NCBI GenBank assembly: GCA_950071875.1
Contig: CATMNW010000189.1
Location: 1-5,485, forward strand
Origin: an uncultured Erythrobacteraceae bacterium
Lineage (GTDB): Bacteria > Pseudomonadota > Alphaproteobacteria > Sphingomonadales > Sphingomonadaceae
DNA: 5,485 nucleotides
Reading direction: 5' to 3'
The translations under genes and the position numbers were made by a program. Shown here one piece after another: positions 1-5,485 of this stretch (its first letter is position 1; every line of letters begins with the position of its first letter). Under the pieces are notes generated by a model. That model did not search any database, was not told the origin of the DNA, and was given only the letters and a program-made list of their open reading frames with translations.

Positions 1-27
1 GGCTGTCTCGCTTGTCTTTTCGGTCAT
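1..27 (-). CDS. Possible 5' end of a minus-strand gene leaving the window (unidentified)
   Basis: Reading the minus strand, an ATG at 27-25 opens a frame MTEKTSETA that runs to the edge of the window without a stop. It is preceded by a well placed Shine-Dalgarno-like AAGGGA (bases 34-39) with a 6-nt spacer, which is the main reason to believe it. Nine residues are far too few to name a product. The operator-like palindrome just upstream resembles sites seen in front of acyl-CoA metabolism genes, so a fatty-acid or branched-chain amino-acid degradation enzyme is a guess. The gene would be divergent from the hydrolase-OsmC gene, with 101 bp between start codons. Confidence 0.4.
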
Positions 28-33
28 CGGTTT

Positions 34-39
34 TCCCTT
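34..39 (-). promoter_or_regulatory. Ribosome binding site of the truncated minus-strand gene
   Basis: AAGGGA on the minus strand, 6 nt before the ATG at 27-25. The spacing is close to ideal, and this site is what marks the otherwise tiny frame at 1-27 as a likely gene start. Confidence 0.4.
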
Positions 40-44
40 GCAAC

Positions 45-60
45 TTTACGTAAGCGTTAG
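45..60. promoter_or_regulatory. Palindromic operator-like element TTTACGTAAGCGTTAG
   Basis: The 16-bp element contains a perfect TTACGTAA palindrome and the imperfect inverted halves TTTACG / CGTTAG. It lies 17 bp upstream of the ATG of the truncated minus-strand gene and about 70 bp upstream of the hydrolase-OsmC gene. Its form resembles ACGTAA-type sites bound by MerR-family regulators of fatty-acid and branched-chain amino-acid degradation (LiuR type) in proteobacteria. That resemblance is from memory and was not tested. No regulator gene is in the window, and good -35/-10 boxes were not recognised around it. Confidence 0.35.
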
Positions 61-119
61 GGGTCGGGCACGAGTGGCGCAAGGGGGCGTTACATTCCCG
101 ACTGGCGCAATACGGATGT

Positions 120-124
120 GGAGA
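120..124 (+). promoter_or_regulatory. Ribosome binding site of the hydrolase-OsmC gene
   Basis: GGAGA sits 4 nt before the ATG at 129. It supports this start over the overlapping frame that begins at 38, which encodes an arginine-rich, featureless product. Confidence 0.55.
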
Positions 125-128
125 ACAA

Positions 129-1349
129 ATGCCGACAGAGACGATCACCATTGCCACCGATGCGGGCCACGATCTCCAGGGTTCGCTGGAGCTGCCTACC
201 GGGCTGGTGCGCGGCGCGGCTTTGTTTGCACACTGCTTTACCTGTACGCGACAGAGCAAGGCCGCCGTTCGGGTGGCAAGGGCGCTGGCGTTAGAAGGCA
301 TCGCATGCCTGCGGTTCGATTTTACAGGACTTGGTGGAAGCGAAGGTGAGTTCGGGCGGGCAGGCTTTGCAACCGACATCGCCGATCTTGTTGCTGCGGC
401 ACAGGAATTGCACGATAGGTTCGAGCAGCCGATCCTGCTGGTCGGCCACAGTCTCGGGGGAGCGGCCGTCCTCGCTGCGGCAGACGACCTCGGTTTCGAC
501 AAGGTCGCGGCAATTGCAACGATCGGCGCGCCATGTGATGTTCCCCACGTCCTCCAGCGTATCAAGGGTGATATCGACGCAATTCACGAGAAAGGCACCG
601 GTGAAGTGACTATCGGCGGCCGAGGCTTCTCGCTCAGCCGGGAATTTCTTGAGAAAGTTTCGCATGTGGACCTGCTCGAAGAAGTGGGGAAATTGCGCCG
701 CCCTTTGCTGTTCCTTCATTCACCGACTGATGATGTGGTCGGTATCGAGAACGCCAGCGCGCTTTTCGGCGCTGCCAAACACCCGAAAAGTTTCATTAGC
801 CTGGAAGGTGCCGATCATTTGCTGCTCGATGAGGAAGATGCGCAATTTGCAGCCAGTGTCGTCGCATCCTGGGCCAGTCGATACATCCCCATGCGCAAGG
901 ATTGGCCGATGCCCGCCGAGGGGGTGGTTGTGAAAACCGGCCACGGCAAATTCGGTACGGAAGTGCACACACGGTCCCATCGCCTGATCGCGGACGAACC
1001 CCGGAGCTATGGAGGCGATGATACCGGACCGACACCTTACGACCTGCTCAATGCAGCGCTGGGCACGTGTACATCCATGACAATGAAAATGTACGCAGAA
1101 AGGAAAGGCTGGCCGCTCGAGGGTGTTACGATAGCGGTGACGCATGAACGCGAACACGCGGACGAATGCGATCACGTCGAAGCCATGCGGGAGGGGCGAA
1201 GAATGCAGGCGCTAAAGCGCCGCATTACCCTACACGGTGACGAACTGGACGAAGACCAACGCAGGCGCATTATCGAAATCGCCGACAAATGCCCGGTGCA
1301 CAAAACCCTGGAGGGCGAATTGCACGTGCACACCGAACAGGGTGATTAG
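129..1349 (+). CDS. Bifunctional alpha/beta hydrolase / OsmC family protein
   Basis: This 406-residue cytosolic protein has no signal peptide or membrane segment and fuses two enzymes. Residues about 1-255 form an alpha/beta hydrolase: the nucleophile elbow GHSLGG puts Ser108 in the active site, Asp201 (in HSPTDD) is the probable acid and His230 (in GADHLL) the base. The stretch HCFTCTRQSK at 35-44 follows the strand that normally carries the oxyanion hole. Residues about 262-402 form an OsmC/Ohr-like domain with the two expected redox cysteines, Cys314 (LGTCTS) and Cys388 (ADKCPVHKTL). OsmC proteins reduce organic hydroperoxides through such a cysteine pair. The fused architecture is a known family, but its substrate is not established to my knowledge; hydrolysis and peroxide reduction of an acyl or ester compound is an inference. 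The gene stands alone, divergent from a possible gene on its left and convergent with parE, whose stop codon overlaps its own. Confidence 0.93.
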   Translation: MPTETITIATDAGHDLQGSLELPTGLVRGAALFAHCFTCTRQSKAAVRVARALALEGIACLRFDFTGLGGSEGEFGRAGFATDIADLVAAAQELHDRFEQPILLVGHSLGGAAVLAAADDLGFDKVAAIATIGAPCDVPHVLQRIKGDIDAIHEKGTGEVTIGGRGFSLSREFLEKVSHVDLLEEVGKLRRPLLFLHSPTDDVVGIENASALFGAAKHPKSFISLEGADHLLLDEEDAQFAASVVASWASRYIPMRKDWPMPAEGVVVKTGHGKFGTEVHTRSHRLIADEPRSYGGDDTGPTPYDLLNAALGTCTSMTMKMYAERKGWPLEGVTIAVTHEREHADECDHVEAMREGRRMQALKRRITLHGDELDEDQRRRIIEIADKCPVHKTLEGELHVHTEQGD

Positions 1350-3322
1350 GCGTCGATCATTTCGCGATCGAATTCACCAGCGTTGTTCTGGATGAAATTG
1401 AACCGGTGTTCGGGGTTGCGGCCCATCAGCTGATTGACCAGTTCCTTCACGACCGCGCGCTGCTCGAATTCGGCGGGAAGGGTAATCCGGACAAGGCTGC
1501 GGGTGTCGGGATCCATGGTGGTTTCGCGCAGCTGGCCGGGGTTCATTTCACCAAGCCCCTTGAAGCGACCGACTTCGACTTTCTTGCCCTTGAACACCGT
1601 TTCTTCGAGTTGCTTGCGATGTTCGTCATCGCGGGCATAGCGGCTCTCTTTCCCGGCGGTGAGTTTGTAGAGCGGAGGCTGAGCCAGGTACAGGCGTCCG
1701 TCGCGCACGATTTCGGTCATCTCCTGGAAAAAGAAGGTCATCAACAAGGTGGCAATATGCGCGCCGTCGACATCAGCATCGGTCATGATGATGATGCGGT
1801 CGTAGCGCAGATTTTCGGGATCACATTCCTTTCGGGTCCCGCAGCCCATGGCCAGCGACAGATCGGCAATTTCGCTATTGGCGCGGATCTTGTCAGCGGT
1901 CGCACTGGCGACATTCAGGATTTTTCCGCGGATCGGCAGGATCGCCTGCGTTTTGCGATTGCGTGCCTGCTTTGCGCTGCCCCCGGCGCTGTCACCTTCG
2001 ACGATAAAAAGCTCGGTTTCCCCATCACCTTCGCCGCTGCAATCGGTCAGCTTCCCGGGCAAACGCAGCTTCTTCGCGTTCGTCGCGGTCTTGCGCTTGA
2101 TCTCACGTTCCTGCTTGCGACGCAGGCGTTCGTCCATCCGCTCCATAACCTGGCCGAGCAGCGCTTTGCCGCGATCCATGTTGTCGGACAGGAAATGATC
2201 GAAGTGATCGCGCACCGCATTCTCGACCAGGCGCGCAGCTTCCGGCGAAGTCAGACGGTCCTTGGTCTGGCTCTGGAATTGCGGATCGCGAATGAACACG
2301 GACAGCATGACCTCCGCCCCAACCATGATGTCGTCTGCAGTGAGGTCCTTGGCTTTCTTGGCGCCCGTCAGTTCACCGAACGCGCGCAAGCCCTTGGTCA
2401 ACGCAGCCCGCAGTCCCTGTTCGTGCGTTCCGCCGTCGGGTGTGGGAACGGTGTTGCAGTACCAACTGGTCGATCCGTCCGAATATAGTGGCCAGGCGAT
2501 CGCCCATTCTACGCGGCCCGCTTCTTCCGGAAAATCCTGGTTGCCAGCAAAGGGCTGCGCCGTAACGCACTCACGCCCGCCAATCTGCTCTGCGAGATGG
2601 TCGGCAAGTCCGCCAGGAAACTTGAAAACCGCTTCCGCCGGGACTTCCTCGGAAGCGAGAGCCTCCGCGCATTTCCAGCGTATCTCGACGCCTGCAAACA
2701 GGTAGGCTTTCGAGCGGGCGAGCTTGAACAGACGCTTGGGATTGAACTTGCGGTCGCCGAAGATTTCCGTGTCCGGCACGAAACTGACCGTCGTCCCGCG
2801 CCGGTTGGGCGTCGGACCAAGCTGTTCGATCGGTCCAAGGGTCTGGCCCTTGGAGAAACTTTGCGCAAAAAGCTGCTTGTCGCGCGCCACTTCGACACGT
2901 GTATCGCTGGAAAGCGCATTCACGACCGAGACGCCGACGCCGTGCAGGCCGCCACTGGTAGCATACGCCTTGCCGGAAAACTTCCCGCCGGAATGCAGTG
3001 TCGAAAGGATGACTTCCAGTGTCGACTTGCCCGGGTATTTCGGGTGTTCGTCTACCGGAATGCCGCGCCCGTTGTCTGCAACTGTTACACGATTGCCTTC
3101 GTCGACACGGATTTCGATCCGTGTCGCATGTCCGGCAACCGCTTCGTCCATCGCGTTGTCGAGAACTTCGGCGACCAGATGATGCAGTGCGCGATCGTCG
3201 GTCCCGCCGATGTACATGCCAGGTCGGCGCCTGACCGGTTCCAGCCCCTCCAACACCTCGATTGAAGAGGCATCGTAGTCACCGGAAGAAGTTGGCGTGT
3301 TTTCGAACAGGTCGTCTGACAT
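1346..3322 (-). CDS. parE: DNA topoisomerase IV subunit B (ParE)
   Basis: ParE is the ATPase subunit of topoisomerase IV, which with ParC decatenates daughter chromosomes and relaxes supercoils in the cytoplasm. At 658 residues the protein is complete and of ParE length; it lacks the long TOPRIM insertion of many proteobacterial GyrB proteins. The GHKL ATPase domain shows EVLDNAMDE (Glu52 as general base, Asn56 for Mg), DNGRGIP at 83-89 and the ATP-lid motif GGLHGVGVSVVNA from 124. The transducer carries QTKDRL at 352-357 with the ATP-contacting Lys354. The TOPRIM domain has EGDSAGGSA at 442-450, PIRGKILNV at 463-471 and TDADVDGAHI from 514, giving metal ligands Glu442, Asp515 and Asp517. RFKGLGEMNP at 586-595 is the C-terminal signature. 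GyrB is the main alternative, disfavoured by length and by the RFKGLGEM form. No Shine-Dalgarno is visible before the ATG. It lies 63 bp downstream of the lipoprotein gene in the same direction, so cotranscription is possible. Confidence 0.95.
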   Translation of the reverse strand: MSDDLFENTPTSSGDYDASSIEVLEGLEPVRRRPGMYIGGTDDRALHHLVAEVLDNAMDEAVAGHATRIEIRVDEGNRVTVADNGRGIPVDEHPKYPGKSTLEVILSTLHSGGKFSGKAYATSGGLHGVGVSVVNALSSDTRVEVARDKQLFAQSFSKGQTLGPIEQLGPTPNRRGTTVSFVPDTEIFGDRKFNPKRLFKLARSKAYLFAGVEIRWKCAEALASEEVPAEAVFKFPGGLADHLAEQIGGRECVTAQPFAGNQDFPEEAGRVEWAIAWPLYSDGSTSWYCNTVPTPDGGTHEQGLRAALTKGLRAFGELTGAKKAKDLTADDIMVGAEVMLSVFIRDPQFQSQTKDRLTSPEAARLVENAVRDHFDHFLSDNMDRGKALLGQVMERMDERLRRKQEREIKRKTATNAKKLRLPGKLTDCSGEGDGETELFIVEGDSAGGSAKQARNRKTQAILPIRGKILNVASATADKIRANSEIADLSLAMGCGTRKECDPENLRYDRIIIMTDADVDGAHIATLLMTFFFQEMTEIVRDGRLYLAQPPLYKLTAGKESRYARDDEHRKQLEETVFKGKKVEVGRFKGLGEMNPGQLRETTMDPDTRSLVRITLPAEFEQRAVVKELVNQLMGRNPEHRFNFIQNNAGEFDREMIDA

Positions 3323-3330
3323 GGAGCGAA

Positions 3331-3358
3331 GCTATATCGCAGCGTGCGGTGCGAGCAA
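3331..3358 (-). promoter_or_regulatory. Candidate promoter for parE, possibly leaderless
   Basis: On the minus strand a TTGCTC (-35-like, 3358-3353) and a TATAGC (-10-like, 3336-3331) are separated by 16 bp inside the 63-bp gap between the lipoprotein gene and parE. Only 8 nt separate the -10 box from the parE ATG, so transcription would start at or next to the start codon. That fits the absence of a Shine-Dalgarno sequence there. Each box matches the consensus only partly, so this is a weak prediction. Confidence 0.3.
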
Positions 3359-3385
3359 GCGGTGGCTAGGGGTTATCCGCTCCGG

Positions 3386-4546
3386 CTAAAACCGGGACGG
3401 GGCATTCTCGACCACGGCAACCGATCCGTTGCGGACCTCGCGAACCTCGAAAGCTCTTTCAACCAACCCATAATCGCCGAAGCGAAAGGCTCCGTCCAGC
3501 CCGAGGAAACCATCGTCATCGCGCAATTGCCCGGTCGGGAAATCGCGTCCGACGCGCCAGTCCTGCGCCACGCGCAGCGTCAGCAATACCGCGTCGTACC
3601 CAAGCGTAGCGATACGATAGGGCTGACTACCGAAACGTGCTTCGTAGCTGTCGACGAACCGCTTGTAACGGTCATCGGAGACGGCGGAGAAAAGGGCTCC
3701 GTTCAAAGCTGAGGCGCGCGTCACCGAACCTTCGCCGCTCCACAGTTCGGTACCGAGTAACTGGGTAGCACCCTTGCCGCCCGGTTTGAGCACCCCTGCG
3801 GCCTGTGCCGCGAGGCGAGGACCGTCGGCTATCAGAACCGAATCGTAACCCCCATGAGCCTTCAGCCTTTCGGCTGCACTCACGATGGAGGTATTCCCGC
3901 GTGCAAACCGTTCGGTCCAGACGACAGTACCCCCGTAAGCACTTACGGCCCGCCTCATCGCTTCTTCGGCGCGGGTACCATATTCGCCATCAGGAGCGAT
4001 GATCGCGAAATTCTGCGATCCGCGACCTCGGGCGTACTGGATCGTCCGCATCACCGACTGTTCGGGGATATGTCCCATGATGAAAACATCCGGCCCGCCA
4101 GCACTGGTGTCGTTCGAAAACGATATGACAGGAACATCCGCCGCGCGAGCAGGTGCAACAATCGACGGAATGTTGGAGCCGAGCAAAGGCCCCAGGATGA
4201 GCTTGTTTCCTTCCGCAATTGCTTGGCGGGCAGCTTCTTCGGGGCCCTTCGCCGTATCGTAGGTTGTGATCCGAAGATTTTCCGCACTCGTGTCCAGAAG
4301 GGCCATGGTTGTCGCATTCGCAATCGCCTGGCCGACCGGACCATTGGAACCTGACATGGGCACCAGCAGGGCAATGCGGTGACGCGTCTGGTCGGAGGGA
4401 AGCGCTTCAGTCGGCGTCGGTGAAGGCGTCGAGACCGCAGGTTCGACCCGCTCCGCGCCTCTGGGCAGGATAGTGGAACAAGCGCCGAGCAGGCTGGCGA
4501 GGCCAATGGTTACGATTGCCCGGCGGTCGATAGTCCAGCGCTTCAT
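3386..4546 (-). CDS. Penicillin-binding protein activator, LpoA-like lipoprotein
   Basis: This 386-residue protein is predicted to be a lipoprotein. It has a positively charged start (MKRWTIDRR), a hydrophobic stretch at 10-20 and the lipobox LGAC with Cys23 as lipidation site. Ser24 at +2 is compatible with transport to the outer membrane. A Pro/Ser/Thr-rich linker (about 36-50) leads to a type 1 periplasmic-binding-protein fold from about 57 to 370, starting RIALLVPMSGSNGPVG and including LILGPLLGSNIPS and PVISFSND. This is the fold of branched-chain amino-acid binding proteins and of the C-terminal half of LpoA, which activates the synthase PBP1A from the outer membrane in E. coli. The N-terminal TPR-like half of the E. 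coli protein (about 680 residues in all) is absent. The setting, divergent from rsmI with yraN next, matches lpoA synteny and argues against a transporter subunit, as no permease or ATPase genes are near. Activation of a PBP here is an inference. Confidence 0.85.
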   Translation of the reverse strand: MKRWTIDRRAIVTIGLASLLGACSTILPRGAERVEPAVSTPSPTPTEALPSDQTRHRIALLVPMSGSNGPVGQAIANATTMALLDTSAENLRITTYDTAKGPEEAARQAIAEGNKLILGPLLGSNIPSIVAPARAADVPVISFSNDTSAGGPDVFIMGHIPEQSVMRTIQYARGRGSQNFAIIAPDGEYGTRAEEAMRRAVSAYGGTVVWTERFARGNTSIVSAAERLKAHGGYDSVLIADGPRLAAQAAGVLKPGGKGATQLLGTELWSGEGSVTRASALNGALFSAVSDDRYKRFVDSYEARFGSQPYRIATLGYDAVLLTLRVAQDWRVGRDFPTGQLRDDDGFLGLDGAFRFGDYGLVERAFEVREVRNGSVAVVENAPSRF

Positions 4547-4555
4547 CTTGCCGCG

Positions 4556-4561
4556 TCCCTC
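4556..4561 (-). promoter_or_regulatory. Ribosome binding site of the LpoA-like gene
   Basis: GAGGGA on the minus strand, 9 nt before the ATG at 4546-4544. It supports this start, which is also the one that yields a complete lipoprotein signal sequence. Confidence 0.5.
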
Positions 4562-4574
4562 ACTTCTGGTTCAT

Positions 4575-4583
4575 GGGGGGAGG
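4575..4583 (+). promoter_or_regulatory. G-rich tract abutting the rsmI GTG start
   Basis: GGGGGGAGG runs directly into the GTG at 4584. It contains a Shine-Dalgarno-like core, but the spacing to GTG is essentially zero, which is poor for initiation. An ATG at 4573-4575 overlaps the tract by one base and is one base out of the rsmI frame. See the corresponding finding. Confidence 0.3.
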
Positions 4584-5435
4584 GTGATCGAAGACGCCCC
4601 TCCCGAAGATAGCCTTACACCGGGGCTCTATATCGTCGCTACCCCTATCGGCAACCTCGGCGATATTACATTGCGCGCGGTGGATATCCTTCAGCGTTGC
4701 GACGGGGTGGCCTGCGAAGACACACGGGTTACGGGAAAACTGCTCAAGCATCTGGGTATATCGAAGCCGCTGTGGCGCTACGATGACCATAGCGAACACC
4801 GCGATCGCACGCGATTGGTCGATTCCATGCGCACCAGGGCGGTCGCACTGGTCAGTGACGCAGGAACCCCGATGATCTCGGATCCCGGCTACCGCCTGGT
4901 CAACGATTGCCGTGCTGATGGAATACCGGTCACTGCCATCCCCGGAGCGTGCGCGGCGGTCACTGGCGTCGCATTGTCGGGATTGCCCAATGACAGGTTC
5001 CTCTTTGCGGGGTTCCTGCCCAGCAAAGATAAAGCCCGGCGGGAGGTGCTCGAAGAACTGGGCGCAGTCGAAACGACCCTGGTTTTCTACGAAACCGCTC
5101 CTCGCCTCACCAAGTCGCTGGCAGCTATCGAGAAATTGTTGCCGAACCGGGAGGTAGCTGTCGCACGCGAGCTTACCAAACTGCACGAGGATGTCAGGCG
5201 AGGCCTCCCTTCGGGACTTCTGGCATTTTACGAAGCCAACCCCGCGAAGGGAGAAATCGTCCTTTTGATCGGGCCACCTCCGGAAAGCATTGCGAGCGAA
5301 GAGGATGCCGACGCCATGCTGTTGGATGCCCTGCGGACCATGAAGGCTTCGCAGGCGGCAGCGCAGGTTGCAAAAGCTACAGGCATAGATCGCAAGACCC
5401 TGTACGCCCGAGCGATGGAAATCCGCGCCAAATGA
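4584..5435 (+). CDS. rsmI: 16S rRNA (cytidine(1402)-2'-O)-methyltransferase RsmI
   Basis: RsmI methylates the ribose of C1402 in 16S rRNA using S-adenosylmethionine; with RsmH it makes m4Cm1402 in the ribosomal P site. From the GTG at 4584 the product has 283 residues, the usual length. The tetrapyrrole-methylase-type (SPOUT-unrelated) fold shows ATPIGNLGDIT at 19-29, EDTR at 45-48, SDAGTPMISDPG at 91-102, PGACAAVTGVALSGLP at 120-135, FAGFLP at 141-146, RELTKLHED at 195-203 and KGEIVLLIG at 222-230. The C-terminal helices at about 254-278 (SQAAAQVAKATGIDRKTLY) form the helix-turn-helix-like end typical of the family. The start is uncertain. An in-frame ATG exists at 4473, but it would overlap the divergent lipoprotein gene by 74 bp and add an unconserved arginine-rich leader. 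GTG 4584 leaves about 13 residues before the conserved core, as in homologues. The stop overlaps the yraN start. Confidence 0.93.
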   Translation: MIEDAPPEDSLTPGLYIVATPIGNLGDITLRAVDILQRCDGVACEDTRVTGKLLKHLGISKPLWRYDDHSEHRDRTRLVDSMRTRAVALVSDAGTPMISDPGYRLVNDCRADGIPVTAIPGACAAVTGVALSGLPNDRFLFAGFLPSKDKARREVLEELGAVETTLVFYETAPRLTKSLAAIEKLLPNREVAVARELTKLHEDVRRGLPSGLLAFYEANPAKGEIVLLIGPPPESIASEEDADAMLLDALRTMKASQAAAQVAKATGIDRKTLYARAMEIRAK

Positions 5436-5485
5436 AACGCCAACTGGCCGAAAAAAGCGGCAGGGAGGGAGAGGCGAGGGCGGCA
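5432..5485 (+). CDS. YraN family (UPF0102) protein, N-terminal fragment cut by the window end
   Basis: Eighteen codons are visible, MKRQLAEKSGREGEARAA, open to the window edge. The GR-GE-AA spacing matches the start of the YraN/UPF0102 family, small proteins with an endonuclease-like fold whose role is not settled. The ATG overlaps the rsmI TGA as ATGA, so translation is probably coupled to rsmI, and no strong Shine-Dalgarno of its own is seen (only GGAA at 5416-5419, 12 nt away). The rsmI-yraN order is widespread in proteobacteria and is the main support besides the short motif. In related genomes glutathione synthase often follows, but that lies outside this window. Confidence 0.75.
   Translation, partial: MKRQLAEKSGREGEARAA

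Noticed and set aside
75..110. 8-bp direct repeat TGGCGCAA at 75-82 and 103-110, with GTCGGG (63-68) complementary to CCCGAC (97-102)
   Set aside because: Both are short, and the stem would need a 28-nt loop. Such matches are expected by chance in GC-rich DNA; not strong enough for an operator or riboswitch call.
38..349. A plus-strand frame starting upstream of the hydrolase gene
   Set aside because: Its product is arginine-rich and low in complexity, it overlaps the strongly supported hydrolase frame, and it has no family resemblance.
1958..1960. Asn455 in ParE (KQARNRK), close to the quinolone-interaction region
   Set aside because: The key Asp444 of EGDSAGG is intact, and Asn at this position is also found in normal GyrB proteins, so it is not evidence of resistance.
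1406..2488. A 360-codon open frame on the plus strand, antisense to parE
   Set aside because: It lies wholly inside parE, which has all its motifs. The translation shows no recognisable domain and looks like a mirror of GC-rich codon bias. No ribosome binding site was evident.
2597..3265. A 222-codon open frame antisense to the 5' part of parE
   Set aside because: Same reasoning: a complement of well conserved ATPase codons, arginine-rich and featureless.
3323..3385. Possible terminator between the LpoA-like gene and parE
   Set aside because: Only a 4-bp GCGG/CCGC stem with a long loop and no T tract is visible, so no intrinsic terminator is supported.
4473..4583. Upstream ATG at 4473 as the rsmI start
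   Set aside because: It would overlap the start of the divergent lipoprotein gene by 74 bp and add an arginine-rich leader that does not look like RsmI.

Overview
The window reads as an ordinary chromosomal segment of an alphaproteobacterium, most likely from the Sphingomonadales (Erythrobacteraceae- or Sphingomonas-like). The reasons are a fairly GC-rich composition, the alphaproteobacterial style of the ParE and RsmI proteins, and the gene order lipoprotein (LpoA-like) / rsmI / yraN. The taxonomic call is an inference from gene content and style; no search was run. There is no sign of a prophage, insertion sequence, CRISPR array, tRNA or rRNA gene, and nothing that looks recently transferred.

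Layout, left to right. (1) Bases 1-27 may hold the first nine codons of a gene that leaves the window on the minus strand. The 101 bp between it and the next gene contain a palindromic TTTACGTAAGCGTTAG element that looks like an operator. (2) Bases 129-1349 (+) encode a fusion of an alpha/beta hydrolase with an OsmC-type thiol peroxidase-like domain; both active sites appear intact. (3) Bases 1346-3322 (-) encode the complete ParE subunit of topoisomerase IV. Its stop codon interlocks with that of gene 2, so the two genes converge with no intergenic space. (4) Bases 3386-4546 (-) encode a secreted lipoprotein with a periplasmic-binding-protein fold, the short alphaproteobacterial counterpart of LpoA. 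It lies 63 bp upstream of parE in the same direction. (5) Bases 4584-5435 (+) encode RsmI, the 16S rRNA C1402 ribose methyltransferase, divergent from the lipoprotein gene with only about 37 bp between start codons. (6) Bases 5432-5485 (+) hold the first 18 codons of a YraN-family gene, overlapping the rsmI stop as ATGA; the window ends inside it.

The LpoA-like / rsmI / yraN block matches an arrangement also found around E. coli yraL-yraM-yraN, which supports the lipoprotein call. The other genes are housekeeping (DNA topology, ribosome maturation, cell wall) plus one likely stress or detoxification enzyme. I found no clear undescribed system. The points most worth checking are the hydrolase-OsmC fusion, the operator-like palindrome, the rsmI start region with its G6 tract, and a possible leaderless parE transcript.
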